Of a stretch of DNA of 10,559 nucleotides, positions 6,524 through 10,559 are shown piece after piece. Positions within the stretch are counted from its first letter, which is position 1, and each line of letters starts with the position of its first letter. Made by a program: the position numbers and the translations under genes. The notes beneath the pieces are model-generated. The model was not told the DNA's origin, ran no database searches, and saw only the letters and a list, made by a program, of their open reading frames with translations. The DNA comes from Pseudomonadota bacterium (GTDB lineage Bacteria; Pseudomonadota; Alphaproteobacteria; Rhizobiales; Hyphomicrobiaceae), in NCBI GenBank assembly GCA_023428365.1, contig JAEYYQ010000577.1:1-10559 (forward strand), written 5' to 3'.

Positions 6524-6685
6524 GCATTTACGTTCGAGACAGTCGCCGACATGACGACCGGCGGTGGATTACCAGTTGGCAGCATCGCTTTAAGGTCTCT
6601 CGTCCGCGTATTCGCACGAGCGCTTGGTGTAGGCATGCCCGACGTGGCGGCAGAATTCAGAGCTATACTTTCCGGAGGTTTTTGA
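6524..6685 (+). pseudogene. Decayed coding remnant in the divergent intergenic region
   Basis: The 431-bp gap 6391-6821 has no intact gene. On the + strand, 53 codons between a TGA (6521-6523) and a TGA (6683-6685) read like real protein: residues such as FETVADMTTGGGLPVG, then an amphipathic helix with LVRVFARALGVGMPD, ending FRAILSGGF. A second in-frame stop (TAG) lies just before the first one. There is no ribosome site or convincing start; the only ATG (6551) has no Shine-Dalgarno. The composition and helix pattern suggest the C-terminal end of a larger, lost gene, perhaps a Rossmann-type dehydrogenase, but I do not recognise the family. Chance is possible at this length. In the rest of the gap, 6686-6804, I see nothing. 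Confidence 0.3.
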
Positions 6686-6821
6686 TCGAGAGCGGGCATG
6701 CATTGATGCTGGGCTCGTCACGCTCAGTTTTTCGAGACTTCTTCCAGGAGCGAAAGGAGCTGAGAGGCTACCCACGGATACTGAAAGGGAAGTGATGTCA
6801 GGCTAGGGAAGGAAGGCCGTC

Positions 6822-7598
6822 ATGGATATGCAAATCGATGGACTCCGCGTGTTAGTCACGGCTGGAGCCGGTGGGATCGGACTTGAAATCGCGCGAGCAT
6901 TCATCCGCGAGGGCGCTAAGGTGCATGTCTGTGATGTCGACCAGAAGGCATTGCAAGCTTTGCCTGCCACTGATCCTAATCTGACCTGGAGCGTCTGCGA
7001 TGTGTCCGATCGCGCGCAGGTGGCGGCGCTGTTCGACGATGCGCTGAAAATACTCGGCGGGCTCGATTGTCTGGTGAACAATGCGGGCATCGCGGGGCCG
7101 ACGGGGCGCGTCGAGGACATTAATCCGGAGGACTGGGACCGCTGCCTTGCTATCGATATCACCGGCCAATTCAACTGCGTGCGGCTTGCCGTGCCGCACC
7201 TCAAGCAAAGCAAGAACGCCAGCATCATGAACGTGTCATCGCAGGCAGGGAAGCACGGCTTTCCGCTGCGTTCGGCCTATGCCGCGGCGAAATGGGGCGT
7301 GATCGGTTTTACCAAGACGATTGCGATCGAGCTGGGTGAATTCGGGATTCGGGCGAACGCGCTGCTGCCGGGATTGGTAGCTGGTGATCGCATTCGCCGC
7401 GTCATAGAGGCCAAAGCTCAGCAACGTGGTGTCGCGTTCAAGGAGCAGGAAACGCATATGATGCAGTTTGCGTCGCTCAAGGAATACGTGACGCCGCAGC
7501 AGCTCGCGGACATGGTCGTGTTTACCGCGAGCCCACGCGGACGGACGATCTCCGGGCAGTCGCTGTCGGTTTGCGCCGATACGAATATGCTCGGGTGA
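6822..7598 (+). CDS. Short-chain dehydrogenase/reductase (SDR) family oxidoreductase
   Basis: A 258-residue classical SDR, probably NAD-dependent. The cofactor motif is TAGAGGIG (13-20), with alanine where the family usually has the first glycine of TGxxxGxG. D38 ends the second strand (HVCD), which favours NAD. NNAG is at 86-89, and the catalytic set is S140 (NVSS), Y153 and K157 (YAAAK). The usual strand-specific tail PGLVAGDRI and the C-terminal SGQSLSVCADT are present. Start ATG is preceded by agggaaggaagg (6805-6816), 5 nt away; ATG 6828 is a less likely start. It is transcribed away from the dehydrogenase-BKACE operon and followed 49 nt later by ynfA. Sugar or sugar-acid oxidation is a reasonable guess from the UxaA/AKR neighbourhood, but FabG-like and other alcohol substrates cannot be excluded. 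Confidence 0.9.
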   Translation: MDMQIDGLRVLVTAGAGGIGLEIARAFIREGAKVHVCDVDQKALQALPATDPNLTWSVCDVSDRAQVAALFDDALKILGGLDCLVNNAGIAGPTGRVEDINPEDWDRCLAIDITGQFNCVRLAVPHLKQSKNASIMNVSSQAGKHGFPLRSAYAAAKWGVIGFTKTIAIELGEFGIRANALLPGLVAGDRIRRVIEAKAQQRGVAFKEQETHMMQFASLKEYVTPQQLADMVVFTASPRGRTISGQSLSVCADTNMLG

Positions 7599-7635
7599 TG
7601 AATGCGCTGCGCTCTGATAAAGCAGGGGCGAGCTA

Positions 7636-7642
7636 AGGGGGA
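7636..7642 (+). promoter_or_regulatory. Ribosome binding site supporting a TTG start for ynfA
   Basis: The purine run aaggggga lies about 5-6 nt before TTG 7648. No ATG or GTG occurs in frame near the conserved N-terminus, and starting at TTG gives the exact family length. This supports TTG as the true start. Confidence 0.65.
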
Positions 7643-7647
7643 TTGGT

Positions 7648-7974
7648 TTGCCAACGCTGGCTATCTACATCGGCGCGGCGATCGCTGAGATCGTGGGCTG
7701 CTTTGCGATCTGGGCGATCGTGCGCAACGGAGCGTCTCAGCTCTGGTTTATCCCTGGGACGATGTCGCTCGTACTGTTCGGCTGGCTGCTTACGAAAGTC
7801 GATGTCGATTTCGCAGGGCGCGCCTACGCCGTGTATGGCGGCATCTATATTGCCGCCTCCCTCGTTTGGCTTTGGACCGTCGAAGGACGAGCGCCCGATC
7901 GTTGGGACATTACCGGCGCGCTCATCTGCGTCGCCGGTGCGCTTGTCATCCTTTACATGCCGCGATCGGCGTAA
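7648..7974 (+). CDS. ynfA: YnfA family (UPF0060) inner-membrane protein
   Basis: A 108-residue protein with four predicted transmembrane helices (about 3-23, 32-50, 61-79 and 88-105). It matches YnfA throughout: the N-terminal helix with [10 protein letters not shown], then [10 protein letters not shown], the highly typical [20 protein letters not shown], and [15 protein letters not shown] at the end. The length equals E. coli YnfA (108). The family is related to small multidrug resistance proteins, and some members have been reported to act in drug efflux; others have no assigned role. The start codon is TTG with a strong ribosome site. It follows the SDR gene by 49 nt on the same strand and ends 3 nt before the convergent aldo/keto reductase stop. 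A functional tie to the catabolic genes is not evident. Confidence 0.93.
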   Translation: MPTLAIYIGAAIAEIVGCFAIWAIVRNGASQLWFIPGTMSLVLFGWLLTKVDVDFAGRAYAVYGGIYIAASLVWLWTVEGRAPDRWDITGALICVAGALVILYMPRSA

Positions 7975-7977
7975 GGC

Positions 7978-8976
7978 TCAGCCGTAGCGCTCAGCGCCGA
8001 TCCATTGATTGTCCGAATACCGATCGCCATGCGCGAAGCCGCGTGGCAGGGCGCGTTCGATGGCGGCCAGTTGTTCAGCGTTGAGCTTGATGGCGGCTGC
8101 TGCGGTGTTTTCTTCCAGATGTTTCGCCGAGCGCGTTCCCGGTATCGGCAGCAGATGGTCGCCCTGCGCGAGAACCCAGGCGAGCGCAAGCTGTCCAGGT
8201 GAGCAGTCGTATTGATGCGCGAGTGCGAGGAATGGCTCCAGGACGCTCTTGTTGCGAGAGAAGTTTGGCTCAAGGAAACGCGGATTGGTGACACGGAAAT
8301 CCCCTGAGCCAAAGATGTCGTTGCGCGTAACGGTTCCGGTGAGAAACCCACGTCCAAGTGGGCTGAATGGCACAAAGGCAACGCCAAGCTCCTGGCACGT
8401 TTCGATCAGGCCAAGGTCGGGGAGCCGAGACCAGAGTGAATATTCGTTCTGCACGGCCATGACCGGGTGGACGGCGTGTGCCCGTCGCAACGACGTCGGC
8501 GCAATCTCCGAAAACCCGAAGCCGCCGATCTTTCCCTCCTTGATGAAGCCGGCCAGGGTCTCGGTCACCTCCTCAATGGGGCGGCCCTGCTCGCGGCGAT
8601 GGACGTAATAGAGTTCGACATGATCGCGGCCGAGACGACGCAGGGATTTTTCCAGCTCGGTGCGGAGATGGCTGGAGCTGTTATTGAACGAACGCGCCCC
8701 TGTATTGGGATCGCGAACGATGCCGCCCTTGGTGGCAATCTTGAAGGTGTCTTTGTGCGTTTTCAGGAAGCTGCCGATTGCTTCCTCGCTGACGCCGTTG
8801 CCGTAGACATTCGCAACATCAAGGAAATCGACGCCAAGGTCTGCTGCACGTGCCAGCGTCCGGTGGCTTTCTTCGATGCTCGTGGGGCCATAGCAGGCGT
8901 TGCCGGCAAAGCTCCAGCACCCGAGGCCGATGGCGGAAACGAGCGGGCCACCGGCCCCCAGAGGGCGTTTCATCAT
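7978..8976 (-). CDS. Aldo/keto reductase (AKR13-like)
   Basis: A 332-residue NAD(P)H-dependent oxidoreductase of the aldo/keto reductase TIM-barrel family. The catalytic tetrad is visible: D53 and Y58 (FLDVANVYG), K83 (ATKGG) and H126 (YYVHR). The cofactor-binding end reads PIPGTRSAKHLEEN, typical of AKR7/12/13-type proteins, and FVPFSPLGRGFLTG is the usual seventh strand. Length is normal. Start is the first of two ATGs; a Shine-Dalgarno-like AAGGA lies about 11 nt upstream, rather far. It begins 45 nt after the stop of the UxaA-family gene on the same strand, so the two are probably co-transcribed. Likely substrates are aldehydes, ketones or aldoses. In a sugar-acid locus it could oxidise an aldose or reduce a keto intermediate. 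The specific reaction is unknown. Confidence 0.92.
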   Translation of the reverse strand: MMKRPLGAGGPLVSAIGLGCWSFAGNACYGPTSIEESHRTLARAADLGVDFLDVANVYGNGVSEEAIGSFLKTHKDTFKIATKGGIVRDPNTGARSFNNSSSHLRTELEKSLRRLGRDHVELYYVHRREQGRPIEEVTETLAGFIKEGKIGGFGFSEIAPTSLRRAHAVHPVMAVQNEYSLWSRLPDLGLIETCQELGVAFVPFSPLGRGFLTGTVTRNDIFGSGDFRVTNPRFLEPNFSRNKSVLEPFLALAHQYDCSPGQLALAWVLAQGDHLLPIPGTRSAKHLEENTAAAAIKLNAEQLAAIERALPRGFAHGDRYSDNQWIGAERYG

Positions 8977-9021
8977 TGTGCAGGCGATCCTTGTTCATTG
9001 CCGGATGAAGTCGTCTGGTCG

Positions 9022-10559
9022 TTAGACTGTTGCACCGATCTGCCACGGAACATATTCCGCGTCTCCGTAGCCGAGCAGCTCTGATTTCGATTGCTCACCG
9101 GAGGCAACGCGCAAGATGACATCGAAAATTTCCTGGCCTTTGGTCTCCAGCGGAACGCCGTCGAGGACGTCACCGCAGTTGATGTCCATGTCATCGATCA
9201 TGCGGTGATAGATGTCGGAGTTGGTCGCGAGCTTGATCGACGGTGATGGTTTGCAGCCGTAGGCTGATCCGCGTCCGGTCGTAAAGCAGATGATATTGCA
9301 GCCGCCGGCGACCTGTCCCGTGGCCGCGACCGGGTCATAACCTGGCGTGTCCATATAGACGAAACCCTTGGCGGTGATTGGCTCAGCGTAGCGATAGACG
9401 GCATTCATCGTCGTCGAGCCGCCCTTGGCAGCCGCGCCGAGGGACTTTTCGAGAATTGTCGTAAGGCCGCCGGCCTTGTTGCCGGGAGATGGGTTATTGT
9501 CCATGCTCATCTTGGCGCGCGCCGTATAATCCTCCCACCAACGGATGATCTCAACCAGCTTCTCGCCGACTTCGCGTGTCGCGGCGCGACGGGTCAGCAG
9601 ATGCTCTGCGCCGTAGATTTCGGGCGTCTCAGAAAGTACGGCCGTACCACCGTGACGGACGAGAATGTCCGCTGCTATCCCAAGCGCCACATTGGCTGTG
9701 ATGCCCGAATAGCCATCCGATCCACCGCATTGCAGGGCCAGTGTGAGCTCGGAGGCCGGGATCGTTTCGCGTTGGGCCTTGGCGGCGACGGCAAGCATGT
9801 CGCGGACCGCTTCCACGCCCGCAGCGACGGTTTTCTTTGTGCCGCCAACCTCCTGGATCGTCATCGTGCGGAACGTGTCGGATTCCTTGAGGCCGTAAGC
9901 CTCCTTCATGCGCGCAATCTGGAAGCCCTCGCATCCCAGACCGACAACGAGGACCGCGGCCATGTTCGGATTGCAGGCATAGCCCCATGTGGTGCGCTTG
10001 AGGACTTCGAAAGCCTCGCCGTTGTAGTCCATGCCGCATCCGGTGGAGTGGACCAGCGGAATGACACCGTCGACGCTCGGAAAGTCATCGAGCACGCCTG
10101 AGCGGCGAACTTCCTCGGCGATGAACCGGGCTACGGTCGCTGAACAGTTCACGCTGGTGACGACACCGATGTAGTTGCGCGTCCCGGCACGGCCGCTGGA
10201 CCGGCGAAAGCCCTGGAAAGTCGCCCGCTGTTCCAGCGGCAGAAGCTGCTCCTCGCGCGCATCCTGGCAGAAGGCGTAGTCACGCTCGAAGGCGGCAAAT
10301 CCGCAGTTGTGGGTATGAACATGCTGGCCGGGGGCAATATCCTCGCTGGCGAATCCGATGATCTGCCCGAATTTCAGCACGGGCTCGCCCTTGGCAATCT
10401 TGGCTGAGGCCATCTTGTGGCCGCGGGACACGCGGGCGCTCGCAGTGACACCGTTGGCGCTGCTGCCGGGGACGATCGTATCCACGGCGACAATCACATT
10501 GTCTCGCGGATCGAGCCGCAAGGCTCGTGGAGTGGCTGTCCGGTCGGTGACTGTCGTGT
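9022..10559 (-). CDS. UxaA / altronate dehydratase family protein (5' end beyond the window)
   Basis: At least 511 residues of a cytoplasmic, metal-dependent sugar-acid dehydratase, which removes water from an aldonate to give a 2-keto-3-deoxy acid. An N-terminal SAF domain is followed by HVHTHNCGF (near 10303-10323), then the large catalytic domain with GRAGTRNYIGV, VNCSATVARF, HSTGCGMDYNGE, VLVVGLGCE, LQCGGSDGYSGITAN, LSETPEIYGAEHLL, DNNPSPGNKAGGLTTI and the Cys-containing ends CNIICFTTGRGSAYGCKP and DINCGDVLDG. The only in-window start is TTG 10521, but the frame stays open to the right edge and encodes a family-like TPRALRLDPRDNV, so the true start lies a little past 10559. E. coli UxaA acts on D-altronate, but relatives take other acids: Campylobacter uses a UxaA-type enzyme in L-fucose breakdown. 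The substrate is therefore open. It heads an apparent operon with the aldo/keto reductase. Confidence 0.93.
   Translation of the reverse strand, partial: TTVTDRTATPRALRLDPRDNVIVAVDTIVPGSSANGVTASARVSRGHKMASAKIAKGEPVLKFGQIIGFASEDIAPGQHVHTHNCGFAAFERDYAFCQDAREEQLLPLEQRATFQGFRRSSGRAGTRNYIGVVTSVNCSATVARFIAEEVRRSGVLDDFPSVDGVIPLVHSTGCGMDYNGEAFEVLKRTTWGYACNPNMAAVLVVGLGCEGFQIARMKEAYGLKESDTFRTMTIQEVGGTKKTVAAGVEAVRDMLAVAAKAQRETIPASELTLALQCGGSDGYSGITANVALGIAADILVRHGGTAVLSETPEIYGAEHLLTRRAATREVGEKLVEIIRWWEDYTARAKMSMDNNPSPGNKAGGLTTILEKSLGAAAKGGSTTMNAVYRYAEPITAKGFVYMDTPGYDPVAATGQVAGGCNIICFTTGRGSAYGCKPSPSIKLATNSDIYHRMIDDMDINCGDVLDGVPLETKGQEIFDVILRVASGEQSKSELLGYGDAEYVPWQIGATV

Noticed and set aside
6490..6795. 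101-codon open frame in the divergent gap
   Set aside because: Very Arg-rich composition and no domain; the neighbouring frame at 6524-6685 looks more protein-like.
8467..9084. 205-codon open frame on the + strand
   Set aside because: It is antisense to the aldo/keto reductase, which has a complete catalytic tetrad and family length. The + frame has no recognisable domain.
9022..10521. TTG at 10521 as the true start of the UxaA-family gene
   Set aside because: The frame stays open to the window edge and encodes a family-like N-terminus upstream of this codon, so the gene is 5'-partial here.
1..10559. CRISPR arrays, transposases, phage or defence genes, tRNAs, long direct repeats
   Set aside because: I read both strands for these and saw none.

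Overview
The window looks like chromosomal DNA of an alphaproteobacterium, most likely of the order Hyphomicrobiales (Rhizobiales). I base this on the 3' end of the 23S rRNA, the 5S rRNA sequence, the fairly high GC content, and the set of catabolic genes (BKACE, UxaA-family, SDR, AKR), which is common in soil and plant-associated members. Family-level placement is my inference and was not tested by alignment.

Region 1 (1-415) is the tail of an rRNA operon: the last ~97 nt of 23S rRNA, a structured spacer, a complete 5S rRNA inside a perfect 16-bp inverted repeat, and a strong Rho-independent terminator. No tRNA-fMet follows the 5S. Region 2 (416-619) is a leader with one clear hairpin and no gene.

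Region 3 (620-4495, + strand) holds a ten-helix DMT/EamA transporter, a GCS2/YbdK-type carboxylate-amine ligase and an M20 peptidase resembling carboxypeptidase G2. Directly after the peptidase stop is a remnant of a BacA/SbmA-like ABC transporter membrane domain. Ligase and peptidase are tightly linked and have opposite chemistries, forming and breaking amide bonds to glutamate-like substrates. This suggests a small pathway around a glutamyl conjugate; the substrate cannot be read from sequence.

Region 4 (4508-6390, - strand) is a two-gene operon. A 3-hydroxyacid dehydrogenase of the lambda-crystallin/L-gulonate 3-dehydrogenase type is followed 11 nt later by a beta-keto acid cleavage enzyme (BKACE, DUF849). 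The natural reading is oxidation of a 3-hydroxy acid to a 3-keto acid, then acetyl-CoA-dependent cleavage. A near-perfect 20-bp palindrome just upstream, next to a plausible -35/-10 pair, is a good operator candidate. The ~430-bp divergent gap also contains a 53-codon open stretch that looks like a decayed gene.

Region 5 (6822-7974, + strand) carries an SDR dehydrogenase and a YnfA (UPF0060) membrane protein with a TTG start. Region 6 (7978-10559, - strand) is a second operon: a UxaA/altronate-dehydratase-family enzyme, whose 5' end runs off the window, followed by an AKR13-like aldo/keto reductase. Together regions 4-6 look like a catabolic island for a sugar acid or hydroxy acid. No aldolase, transporter or regulator for it lies in the window. 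I see no phage, transposase, CRISPR or defence genes.
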